Of a stretch of DNA of 64,000 nt, positions 11,357-20,844 are shown in pieces. Every line of letters begins with the position of its first letter. The first letter of the stretch is position 1. The notes below the pieces were generated by a model. It ran no database searches, was not told where the DNA came from, and saw only the letters and a program-made list of their open reading frames with translations. A program made the translations under genes and the position numbers. This DNA comes from Kitagawia praeruptora (lineage: Eukaryota; Streptophyta; Magnoliopsida; Apiales; Apiaceae), in assembly GCA_037693485.1 (NCBI GenBank), contig CM075347.1:136866501-136930500 (forward strand), in the 5' to 3' direction.

Positions 11357-12817
11357 TCTATATTATAAATTGCTGGATAACCCTCAGATTCGGGATCCAT
11401 ATTCAGGTTTGATAGATATCCATGACCCATTATAGTAGTAAATTATATGCTTAGGATTAGGTTCGGGATCCGTTTAAATTACTCATCCAGTTATATGATA
11501 TAATCCATATTTTAAAATATATTGACCCGATATTATATAAAATACACATCATGACAAACGACTGCCAAAAATTATTTCTTTGATAATACCAAAAATTTGG
11601 CAGTTGTTATTATTAATGCCAAATAATTGGTTATAATTATAATGGGCCCGCCAGGGCCATCAAATTAAAACAATCTTGCCAAAAAAAATTCCTTGACAAA
11701 AACAATCTTGCCAAAAAAAATTTCCTTGACAAAACACAAATTATTTTGTTTCCAAATATTATTTCTTTTCTAACAATTGTCAATTATAATTATAATGGGC
11801 CCGCCAGGGCCATCCAATTAAAACATTCTTGCCAAATCCGTTTATATTACCCATCCAGTTATATGATATGATCCATATTTTAAAATATATTGACTCGATA
11901 TTATATAAAATACACATCATGACAAACCACTCTTGCCAAAAATTATTTCCTTGATAATACCAAAAATTATTAACAAATGATTTTGATTGGTTATAATTAT
12001 AATGTGCCCGCCAGGACCATCCAATTAAAATATTTCAAAATGCCAAAATATTATTTCCTTCACAAAACACAAATTATTTTCTCCCCAAACATTATTTCCT
12101 TTCTAATAATTGTCAATTTTTCTTGGCAGTTGTTATTATTAATGCCAAATAATTGGTTATAATTATAATGGGTCCGCCACGACCATCCAATTAAAACATT
12201 CTTACCAAAAAAAATTTCCTTGACAAAACACGAATTATTTTGTTTACAAAAATTATTTCCTTTCTAACAATTGTTAATTATAATTATAATGGACCCTCCA
12301 GGGCTATCCAATTAAAACATTCTTTCCAAAAATTATTTCCTTCCACAAATTTTAAATTATTTTAAATTTTTTTTAATCCATATTCAGGTTTGATAGATAT
12401 CCATGACTCATTATAGTAGTAAATTATATGCTTAGGATTAGGCTATAGTGCGGTATAACTTTAATTTTTTTGATATTATGATTTAATTATTTTAATTTAT
12501 TCTTTATATCTACTACTATTACATTCATGATATAGTTGACATCACTAAAATAATGTTATAGTGTTCAATTTTTTGATCTTTTTAAAATAAATTAATATAT
12601 TAATAATTTCTTATATTAATTGTAATTTAAATTATCAAAACAAACTCATGTTCTTAAAGAATTTGACATTTTAATTTATTAAAGTAGGCAACTTTTTAAA
12701 ACTACTACCAATTTTTATTTCTATATTGTAAAATTATATACTATAATTTATTAAAATTTAAAATAAATTTCATTTAAAATATGAACTCCCGTGTGCGAAG
12801 CACGGGCATTAAACTAG
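11357..12817 (+). mobile_element. Non-autonomous Helitron
   Basis: The 5' end begins TCTATATTATAAATTGCTGG after an A (11356). The 3' end carries the hairpin CCCGTGTGCGAAGCACGGG (12788-12806) and stops at CTAG (12814-12817) before a T. This matches Helitron rules: TC start, hairpin plus CTRR end, insertion between A and T, no target duplication. It encodes no helicase. A segment at 11395-11463 recurs at 12376-12442, so much of the interior is a diverged direct duplication. Confidence 0.75.
11641..12330 (+). repeat. Irregular tandem repeat array inside the Helitron
   Basis: The core AATGGGCCCGCCAGGGCC-type sequence starts at about 11641, 11794, 12001, 12167 and 12288 (spacings 153, 207, 166, 121). 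Each copy is followed by an ATTAAAACATTCTTGCCAAA-like stretch and a TTATTTCCTT stretch. The units diverge by substitutions and small indels, giving a higher-order array. Confidence 0.7.
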
Positions 12818-12845
12818 TATTACAAAAAAAAAAAGACTAGAATAT

Positions 12846-13249
12846 GAACCCGTTTGGTAACATTAAATTGTTATTTCCACTTAAAATGAAAATGAGGTGT
12901 TTGTATGCACTTAAAATTTTCAACTTTAAGTTTTAGTTCAAAAAATTTAAGTACCTTTGAGGTACTTTTTTCAACTTATTTTTTTTTCTCCTAACAATTT
13001 TTATATATTCGATTCACCTTTTAACTCACATTATATTCTTTGCATATATTTGTATTTTATACTTTTAGATTATGTTTAAAAAATATAAATTTATATTTTT
13101 TAATTATTTATTTTAAAAAAATTTACTTTAAATAAATTAGCCAAACAAATACCCATAACTTAAAGTTAAAATTATCACTTTTCACTTAAAGTAATTAATT
13201 TACACTTTAAGTGATAAATAACAATTTTTAAGTTAACCCAAACGGGCTC
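12846..13249. mobile_element. MITE with GA(A/G)CCCGTTTGG termini
   Basis: The left end GAACCCGTTTGGTAAC and the right end (inverted GAGCCCGTTTGGGTTAAC) form terminal inverted repeats. TAT flanks both sides (12843-12845, 13250-13252). The interior is AT-rich with repeated ACTTAAA words. Superfamily is uncertain. Confidence 0.6.
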
Positions 13250-13302
13250 TATGAGTTCTTTAATTCACTTTTCAGTATCTCTTTCTTGATTGATAATTGC
13301 TA

Positions 13303-13561
13303 CTCACTCCGTTCCTAAATGTTTTTCCTGTTTACCTTTGACACGTTTGCCAATGCACACTTTTGATCATTAATATTTTCAATTTTGTGTTAGTATAAAA
13401 TATAAAAACTTCACTGTATTAAAGTACTTATAAATACGAATCAAACAAGATCACTCATAAATATATTTTATCTTATAAATTATGCATAAATTAGTAGTCA
13501 AGCGCTTACAATGAACAGGAACAAAAGTCAAAACCAGAAAATGTTTATGAAACAGAGGGAG
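13303..13561. mobile_element. Stowaway-like MITE
   Basis: Inverted ends CTCACTCCGTTCC...AACAGAGGGAG with TA duplicated at 13301-13302 and 13562-13563; 259 bp, AT-rich, non-coding. These are Tc1/mariner Stowaway features. Confidence 0.8.
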
Positions 13562-13563
13562 TA

Positions 13564-14252
13564 GTGTTTTCAGTGTGAAATAGTATAAAGTATTGTTAAA
13601 ATAAGTGAAGTAGTGGGTGTAATAATGTTAAAACTTACTATTTTGGGTAATGTAAAGAAATGGTGGGACGGCCAAAAAAGTAAATGGTAAAGGAGTACAA
13701 AACTAGGTTTTTTAAAACTCAGCTGGAAAGTGAAAACCTTACAAAAAGAAGGAAAAAGCTGGTCCTGCTTCTTAATGTCGTCAAATTTGTCACAGAAATT
13801 CTACTTCATGATATTGCCCCCTTACTAAAAGTCCAGTTTTCTGTAGTATATTTTACTATATAATGAATCCCATCCCATCTATGCCTCAATCACCACCGAA
13901 AGCAAATATTTGAAAATTTGTAAAGTCTACTTAACTTTGTTTTTTTGCTACATAAAGTCAGAGTCACTTTTAAGACCTTAATCCATTCATGTTCTCTTAA
14001 TTGAACTCAAAAGTAACCATCCTTACCAGCCATCTTTCACTCAGAGACTCAGACAGTCTAGCAGTAAATAAAATTAAAAACCCTATTAGCGCGCACACGC
14101 GCACACACATTGTGAAACAAACAGTAGTGGAATAATTTTTCGATTTACAAGAAAAGAGTAACGGTACTATAGAAACTTACTAGTTGTGGATCCCAGCCAG
14201 GCATAGCATCATAATTCACACACACTGACCCTAAGTGTAAGTAATCAACCAA
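13564..14252. other. Upstream region of the proline-rich gene
   Basis: AT-rich with no reading frame or clear element. A short alternating GCGCACACGCGCACACAC tract lies at 14091-14108. The promoter and leader of the following gene presumably lie here, but I see no decisive TATA box. Confidence 0.4.
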
Positions 14253-14954
14253 ATGAAAGATTCCATGAGCAGAGTAATGATGCAGAGAAATTACTTGGTT
14301 TTTCTCTTCATGCATGGGATCATTGAAATGGTTAGATTTTCTATTGCAAAATCGCAAGATCATATCTTCAAAGCACCTTCAGTAAGTTCGAGTTTACTAT
14401 GCTATAGTAATTGTGAAACTTGCCCTTTCATCTGCTCACCGCCTCCATCTCCACCAGTAATGCCTTCCACATCACCGCGACATTTGCCTCCTGTCAGTCT
14501 CTCGCCACCAGAACCTTACTATTTTGATCACTCACCACCTTTGCCTCGTATCAATCTCTCACCACCAGAACCTTACTCTCACGATCAACCACCACCTCTG
14601 CCTCGCATCAATCTCTCGCCACCAGAACCTTACTTTTACGATCAACCACCACCTCTGCCTCCAATCAATCTGTCGCCACCTGAACCTTACTATTTTGACC
14701 AACCAGCACCATATTTACCAGCATTTCCACCACCACCACCATCATATGGTTCATGGAGCGATAATCCGAATGCAGTTTCACCTCCGGTTCCACCAAATAA
14801 TGTTGTGGGTCAGGGGCCGCCAGGAACAGGGCAGCAAAGGAGTTTCACCTTTCCTTACTATTACTACAACATCTCACAGGGTTGTTGTATTTCTTTTCAC
14901 TTTGCATTTCTCATCCATGTTTTTGTTTGTCTAGCAATGTTCCTGGCTGCTTAG
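14253..14954 (+). CDS. Small proline-rich cell-wall-type protein with SPPEPY repeats
   Basis: A single open frame of 233 codons; ATG at 14253, with ATGs at 14277 and 14280 as alternative starts nearer the hydrophobic segment. The N-terminus (NYLVFLFMHGIIEM) looks like a secretion signal. A Cys-rich motif (CYSNCETCPFICSPPPSPP) follows, then four tandem ~19-residue repeats built on (I/V)(N/S)LSPPEPY..D.(P/S)PPLPR (about residues 80-155). Next is a Pro/Gly/Tyr-rich part, then a hydrophobic C-terminus resembling a GPI-anchor signal. This layout fits secreted hydroxyproline-rich or extensin-like proteins of the plant wall. It lacks leucine-rich repeats. Function is inferred from composition only. 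Confidence 0.75.
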   Translation: MKDSMSRVMMQRNYLVFLFMHGIIEMVRFSIAKSQDHIFKAPSVSSSLLCYSNCETCPFICSPPPSPPVMPSTSPRHLPPVSLSPPEPYYFDHSPPLPRINLSPPEPYSHDQPPPLPRINLSPPEPYFYDQPPPLPPINLSPPEPYYFDQPAPYLPAFPPPPPSYGSWSDNPNAVSPPVPPNNVVGQGPPGTGQQRSFTFPYYYYNISQGCCISFHFAFLIHVFVCLAMFLAA

Positions 14955-15479
14955 AACTAAGAAAATATCTATTGTTTGGTAATGGCTGTATATTAATTTC
15001 AAGTGTAAAATGTGCATGATTTGTGTAGCTGAAATGCAGCTCGTCTCAGCACTTTGTAGTTTGTATCTGAACTTCCACCTATGTCCTGTCATGTTCGACT
15101 TTCAACTCTGCAAGATTTGGACAAAAAATACACTAATCTGAACGTTGAGTGTAAATAGATTAGATGCTTCGATACCTTTTCTGTATTTTTAATCTAATTT
15201 TGAATTAAGCATGGTACTCTTCTGGATTCCCTCAATGCTGACTCAGTCTTTGAGGTTCAGTCATCAGTAAATCAGCTGATGCTTTTGTTTAAAATGACAT
15301 ATCCTGGACTTAATCATGAATTATCAAGTGTGATAACGAATATGTGCGATTTTATTTGTGCCGGTAAGATTAAAATTTTAAACCTATTTATTGTAGTTCA
15401 TAAAACAAAAAATCCAAGTGGAAATCTCCATTAGTTTGCTTGCAATAACATCTTATAATTTTCGAGTAAAAAAGAAGAA
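14955..15479. other. 3' flank of the proline-rich gene
   Basis: AT-rich with no open frame of note. It probably includes the 3' untranslated region of the upstream gene; I see no repeat or RNA gene. Confidence 0.4.
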
Positions 15480-16013
15480 ACGAATTTCATTTTTAAGATT
15501 AATAGAGGTGTTGTCATTGATAGGCATTGCAGTCGGTGTAATTCTGGTGGTTTGGAGGATATATTTCGTGCTCTCTGAAGATGTCCTGTGATTTCCAAAT
15601 TTTGGAAGCTAATTGGACTTAAGAAACACATTGGCGATAGTATGAATGTGGGCGCTGTTTGCTTTATGAACAGACTAAAGGATGAAATTTCCAGGGATGA
15701 GTTTGATATGTTTGCCATCTTGTCATGGCATATATGGTTTTCAAGAAATTGTGCTCTTCATAGGGGTGCAATTCCCCGTGATTATGGCTTGGTTGAGTGG
15801 TGCCATAATTTTACAAATAATTTTAGGATTTTAAATATGAATGTACCAAAACCGGTTGACAGGAGCGAAAAAATATGGAAACCTCCATATGCTAGGTCCT
15901 TGAAGATCAACGTTGACGCTACTGTTAAAGAGAGAGAGAGGTCATGGAGTTAATTGGAGTAGGTATTGGAGCTGTTGTTAGAGATGCTTCAGGAAATGTT
16001 ATGGCAGCCAGTG

Positions 16014-16700
16014 GTGTTTATCACATGGAAATCTAAAAAGCAGGCTACAATTTCTCGTTCTTCCTCAGAATCTGAATATCGAGCCATGGCTTCTGCTGCT
16101 GCAGAGGTTACCTGGACTGTGCGTTTATTGGAAGAACTCGGTGTCACAAATCTCAAGCCTGTCACTTTACATTGTGACAATCAATCTGCTATTCATATTG
16201 CCAAAAATTCAGTATTTCACGAACGTACGAAGCATATTGACATTGATTGTCATTTTACACGAGACAAGGTTCTTGAAGGTCTTCTTCAACTTACTTATTT
16301 GCCTACTCAGAATCAACTAGCAGATGCTTTTACGAAAATCTTGCCTTTACCTCAATTTCAGCAACTTTTATCCAAGTTGGGCATGTATTCTACCCTTCCC
16401 AACTTGAGGGGGTGTTAATTATCCTCATATTGATAATACAAATAGTCCAGAAGCTGCACAAACAAGTAGTTTGACAACAAGCAAATGGTCAAGCAAATAA
16501 GACAATTTCTAATTATAGAATGAAGCCAAAAACAATATAGAAAGTGACAGGTGTACAGTTAGTTATTAGCATGTATATAACTAGAGAGATTGTAAATAGT
16601 TAGTTACTTTTTCTTTTTCTCATTCTGTAACAAACACTACTTTGTATAGTTTGCTTCTTCTTCTTGAATGAAATGTGAGTTTTGTTCATCTACATTTCCA
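16014..16700 (+). mobile_element. 5'-truncated Ty1/copia fragment: RNase H end plus 3' LTR
   Basis: The frame at 16014-16418 reads TWKSKKQATISRSSSESEYRAMA, LHCDNQSAIHIAKN and FHERTKHIDIDCHF...LADAFTK, the C-terminal RNase H of copia polyproteins, ending normally. A purine tract (GAGGGGG) leads into TGTTAAT at 16413, the start of a 3' LTR ending near 16700. All upstream polyprotein is missing. It sits inside the RNase H of an L1 relic, so chance splicing of two unrelated RNase H genes gives a misleading continuous frame. Confidence 0.8.
16413..16700 (+). repeat. Copia 3' LTR
   Basis: Begins TGTTAATTATCC after the polypurine tract and ends near CATTTCCA; about 288 bp. The right boundary is set by resumption of L1 coding sequence. 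CCAG occurs at both junctions, either a short target duplication or microhomology. Confidence 0.6.
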
Positions 16701-16865
16701 GATTCGTAGCTTAGATTTACAGAAAGTAACACTGCTAAAGTGTTTGGCAATTAAAGAAGGTGTCTCTTTATCTGCTCTTTTGAAGTTGAAGAATTTCTCT
16801 ACTGAATCTTACTGCTGCAATGCCATTTCTTTAGTTTCGAAAATCGAAAATGGATAAATGTTGTA

Positions 16866-17116
16866 CTCCCTCTGTCCCTCCCATTTCTTTACATTTCTTT
16901 TTCACTGCTCGACACGCATTTTAAGGCTCCTAAAAAATATAGTTCCATAACTTATTTTTTAAATTTTCTTTTTTTGTATAAAAATAGAACAATTCTATTT
17001 TTATACAAAAAAAGAAAATTTAAAAAATAAGTTATGAAACTATTCGCAAATTGCACCTTAAAATCCGTGCCAGAATTACGTCCCCCAAGGTAAAGAACCA
17101 AGGGGGACAGAGGGAG
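16866..17116. mobile_element. Stowaway foldback MITE
   Basis: Ends CTCCCTCTGTCCC and GGGGGACAGAGGGAG with TA at 16864-16865 and 17117-17118. The centre (about 16949-17035) is a near-perfect long palindrome around AGAACAATTCT, so the whole element can fold into a hairpin. It interrupts the L1 RNase H frame. Confidence 0.85.
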
Positions 17117-17330
17117 TACTGATTTGGATGCTATTTTGGTGGATATTAGACATCTCATTCAAGTGACTAGGTGTAGAGATTTCAATTTTATTGTTAGGGA
17201 GGCTAACACAGCTGCTCATGTTATTGCTAATTTAGCTGTCAAGTCCGGAAAAAACTCTACATGGATTGATGTAGTTCCCATTGCTCTGGCTGCTGTGTTA
17301 GCCACAAACTGATGCAAGTTTTCAAGTGTT

Positions 17331-17830
17331 TATTGATGTATCCTACAAAAAATAAAAGGAAAAAACTTAAACATTTCTATGGACATAAAACAAATCCCAC
17401 CACTAATACTTAAATAATACATCTATAGTTGAAAGTAAAAATTTGATAAAAGGACATTTTTTTATATTTATGAATTTAAACTTGAAAAAAAAATAACAGG
17501 ACATAAATATTCAAATTATATAATGCATTCTCCTTTATTTTTTACTCCAACATAAATTAATTTGAAGTTTCTTTAATTTCATCTAGCTGGACACGTTTAT
17601 ATTTTTTTTATCGACTAATATTTTTATAAAACTATTAAAAATAGAATAAACAATTATATAAAAATATAACCAAATACTTTGTTAGGGTGCAACTAAATTA
17701 TTTCCCATATTAGAAAAACAACCAAAAATAAAATACAAAACAAAACAAAATCATCAAATCAAATAAATAAAAAGATGAAACCTGAATCAGGGTTTTTCTA
17801 TTTTTCAGGTTTGAGACAAACAGATTCTAA
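17331..17830. other. AT-rich spacer
   Basis: Probable L1 3' tail (A-rich, to about 17380), then featureless AT-rich sequence. I see no gene or bounded element. Confidence 0.4.
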
Positions 17831-17940
17831 CGACTTAAGTTGCCGGCGGCAGTTCATAAAACTGGAACTTGCTTCACTTTCCGACAAACACACACACACA
17901 CACACACACACATATTGGACACAGATCTAAGTAAATAAGG
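17831..17940 (+). other. Probable 5' untranslated exon of the methyltransferase gene, with (CA)n
   Basis: A relatively GC-rich leader (TTGCCGGCGGCAG) with a (CA)n tract at about 17885-17911 ends at a good donor (AAG|GTTAGT, 17940-17945). A long leader intron would run to about 20.8 kb. Inferred from position and splice consensus only. Confidence 0.4.
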
Positions 17941-18590
17941 TTAGTATTATTCTTACACTTGATTTCTGTTTCAAGATTAACTGTTATATTTGTGTGTGTA
18001 TATATGCTAGTTCATAAATTTGGCTTATTTAACTAAATCATTTTTTTCTGTTAGTTTTGTGTCTATCCCAGAATAAGCTACCTTGTTTTATGTTTGTGTA
18101 TTGTGATTACAATTACTAGTTGAATTATTGTTAAATTTTATTGTATGTAGCATTGGTTGATGTAGGAATTACTGTTACTTTTCGAACATTCCTGACTTAT
18201 GCAGTTTAGGAATTCTTTTTGCTGAAAAGTTTATTGGATTTAGAAGTGTACTGCTATATGAGGGTGTTTAGATTTTTTAATTTTTTTTAATATGTGGTAT
18301 TATGAATAGATTTTTGTAACATAAAAGTAGGTGTGAATTTTACAGAAATAGCTACCTTGTTTGGTAATTGTCGGATATATAAAATGTTGAATTTACTGCC
18401 AGTCTGCCAGTCTACATTCATGTGTTTTTCTAACCCGTTTATCTTTGAGCAAAACTCGACATTCTTACCCTTGATTTCTGTTTCAAGATAAACTGTAATA
18501 TTTGTGTTTGTGTGTGTTCCTTATATTTATTCTTGAGGCTTGTTGGGATTCTTGTACAATCCCAAAAATGGGCATTGGAGTCCAAATCGT

Positions 18591-19606
18591 TAGACTTGGC
18601 AATCGTACGGTGTCGTGTATTTTCGTGTTTCATGTACTTAAATGTAAAACCAATATTCGACCTGCTTTGGATTCATGTACTTAATGTACATACATATCCA
18701 AATTAATATGTGTCGTGTACTTTCATTTGTATTTGTGTACATATAATAAAAATATTAATATCATTTGATTATAATTTATGTATTAAAATAAATATATATT
18801 TTTTATGTCAATTTTTTATGAAACATATATTTTGGCCGGGATTCAAGAGAGAACCCTCTTAAAAAGAGAATGACAGAACCACTTTCAAAAATTAATTTTA
18901 AAAAATTTAAAAAAATTATTTTATTTTTCTATCTTTATTGTGGTTCCAAATAGTTAATTATAAACAACAATTTGTTTGAAGATATTAAAAAAATTTAAGA
19001 ATCTATTTTGTAACTCATAAATTTTAAGAATTTGTTTTTTAATCTCATAAATTTCAAGAATCTATTTTTGAATCTCAGTTAAAAGGTTTGGTAAATATGC
19101 ATAAATCTTTTTCAATATTCAATTTTTGATCGAACTTTTGATTTTAAAAATTATATAATGGCAATTAAAATGTAAAAATGTGAGTATTTCGTAAAAATAA
19201 GTAAAAAAAAATATTTAGAATCTATTTTTTGAATCTCAGGTTCTCTAGTTTTCTTTTTAAGAGAGTTCTCTCTAAAACCTTACTCGTTTTAAATATATAG
19301 ATTTACATACAATTCTATAAAAATTTGTAAATATGTACTTTTCATATATAAATGTATATTTTTTTCATAAAATTATAATTATATATTAATAAATATACTT
19401 CGTGTACTTTGTTTCGTGTCGTGTATCCAAGGTGAAAACCCCTATTCAACACAAAACTTATAGTGTACTTTTGTATTTCGTGTACCAAAAGTCAAAAGAT
19501 CAAATCCGAACACTAGCCGAGTCCGGGTAACATAGCCAAAAGATCAAATCCGAACACTAAATTTATGTGTCGTGTTATCGTGTCGTATATCAAATTGCTG
19601 GGTCTA
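18591..19606. mobile_element. hAT-like non-autonomous element with nested insertion
   Basis: Left end TAGACTTGGCAATCG, right end inverted TAGACCCAGCAAT. GTGTCGTGTA-type subterminal words lie at both ends, as in many plant hAT MITEs. The flanking octamers CAAATCGT and CATATTGT match at six of eight positions, a decayed 8-bp target duplication. A second element sits inside at about 18846-19273. All of this lies in the presumed leader intron of the methyltransferase gene. Confidence 0.6.
18846..19273. mobile_element. Nested TIR element inside the hAT-like element
   Basis: The left arm AGAGAGAACCCTCTTAAAAA pairs with a right arm ending TTTTTAAGAGAGTTCTCTCT. Between them are about three degenerate ~38-bp units with AAGAATCTATTTT and AATCTCA words. 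No target duplication was resolved. Confidence 0.5.
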
Positions 19607-19925
19607 CATATTGTTGGCGAAGGTTAACCAAATGAAAATTACGTGGAATAAGTTTAAGTATGCCTACCGTGGTCAGTTTTGTTATTCCTATACAGTATAT
19701 TATTAGAGTTTAAATCTTATGTAAGTCATATTATCTGCGGCATATTAGAGGAGTTTGCAGACCTGAATATCAGAGAGTTTGGTACTGTGAATATCAGAGA
19801 GGGAGTACTGTGTTCTGTGAAATGCTTGGGGTGGTAGATTTTCTGCAGTTAATCCACCAAATATTGTTATTTTCTAGTTTTTCCATATTTCCTTATTCTT
19901 GAATTCTGTGCTACATCACTGCTAG

Positions 19926-20025
19926 TACTCCCTCTGTTTCATTTTATCTGTTGCTTGACTTTTTGGCACACACTTTAAAGTGCTTTGACCGCATAGTAAA
20001 AATTATTATTTTTTAAATAATTTTC
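19926..20025. mobile_element. Truncated Stowaway-like MITE
   Basis: The left end (TACTCCCTCTGTTTCATTTTA) and subterminal TTTGGCACACACTTTAAAG are present, but no opposing end was found. Confidence 0.5.
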
Positions 20026-20109
20026 ATTCTGGTCAGTGAGCCTGATTGAGCATCATTCTGGTCAATTCTGGTCAATAGTGATACTAATAAAATTTATCAC
20101 TTTTTAGGA

Positions 20110-20231
20110 GAAAAGTGTTCTCGTCTGATTGTTTCCTGCTAGAAAATCCTAAATCCTGCTTAGGAACATTGAAAAGTGTTCTCTTCTGATTGTTTCCTGC
20201 TAGAAAATCCTAAATCCTGATTAGGAACATT
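20110..20231. repeat. 61-bp tandem duplication
   Basis: 20110-20170 and 20171-20231 are near-identical copies (two differences), starting GAAAAGTGTTCTC and ending AGGAACATT. Intronic position. Confidence 0.9.
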
Positions 20232-20844
20232 TTCTTCTTACTGATCGTGAAATAGAATAAGAATAAAGAATTTAACATAAGCCCTGGCAGCAATTGACAG
20301 AGATATAGAGTAACAAGGAAGATATACTGCTCCACTTAATATGTATGTTTCTAAATCTGTTTTAGAAAGATGAAAAAAGTTACGTTTAAGACCAATTCGA
20401 ATCAAATATTTAATTTAATCGTAAATTTTAATTGTTTCCTCCTGTTTGTTTTCTTTTCTCACAACTGTTCCCAATACCATTCCCAAGGTTCTACTAATGT
20501 GCTATGCACTTGTAGTATTGAAATAGTAACAAAGTTGGTATTTGCACTAGGGTAAAACTTCACCTTCTCAAGATTGTTTACGGTTTGCTATGGAACTCGT
20601 AAAACTGAGAGTCACAAAGTTGTTTTTACTAGAGTAATGTTTCTAAATTAGTCTAAATTTGCATTTTTCCGCACAAATCATATATCTGCTTATCATGTCC
20701 TGCATGTAACCATGGATTATGCCAGATTTATTTAGATGTAGAACATGTGACCAGCAATGTTTATGATGCCATATCATTTTTAAAAATAGTTCCTGTATAT
20801 GTTCTTATAGAATCATATATTATTATGCTTCCAATAGTTTCGGA

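Larger units (their letters stand above)
15480..17330 (+). pseudogene. L1-type LINE relic (zinc-knuckle and RNase H part), broken by two insertions
   Basis: At 15500-15957 the plus strand encodes the end of a plant L1 ORF2: a Cys-rich segment (CSRCNSGGLEDIF), then FAILSWHIWFSRNCALH and WKPPYARSLKINVDA, entering RNase H (GVGIGAVVRDASGNVMAAS). A frameshift lies in the GAGAGAG run near 15935. The RNase H frame resumes at 16701 (SLDLQKVTLLKCLAIKEGVSL) and again at 17124 (DAILVDIRHLIQVTRCRDFNFIVREANTAAHVIA), ending at 17312. The gaps are a truncated copia element (about 16014-16700) and a Stowaway MITE (16866-17116). It is non-functional. Confidence 0.8.

Noticed and set aside
16014..16418. A novel L1-copia RNase H fusion gene
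   Set aside because: The junction is an insertion inside a dead L1; frames are interrupted upstream and the copia part ends at its own stop and LTR.
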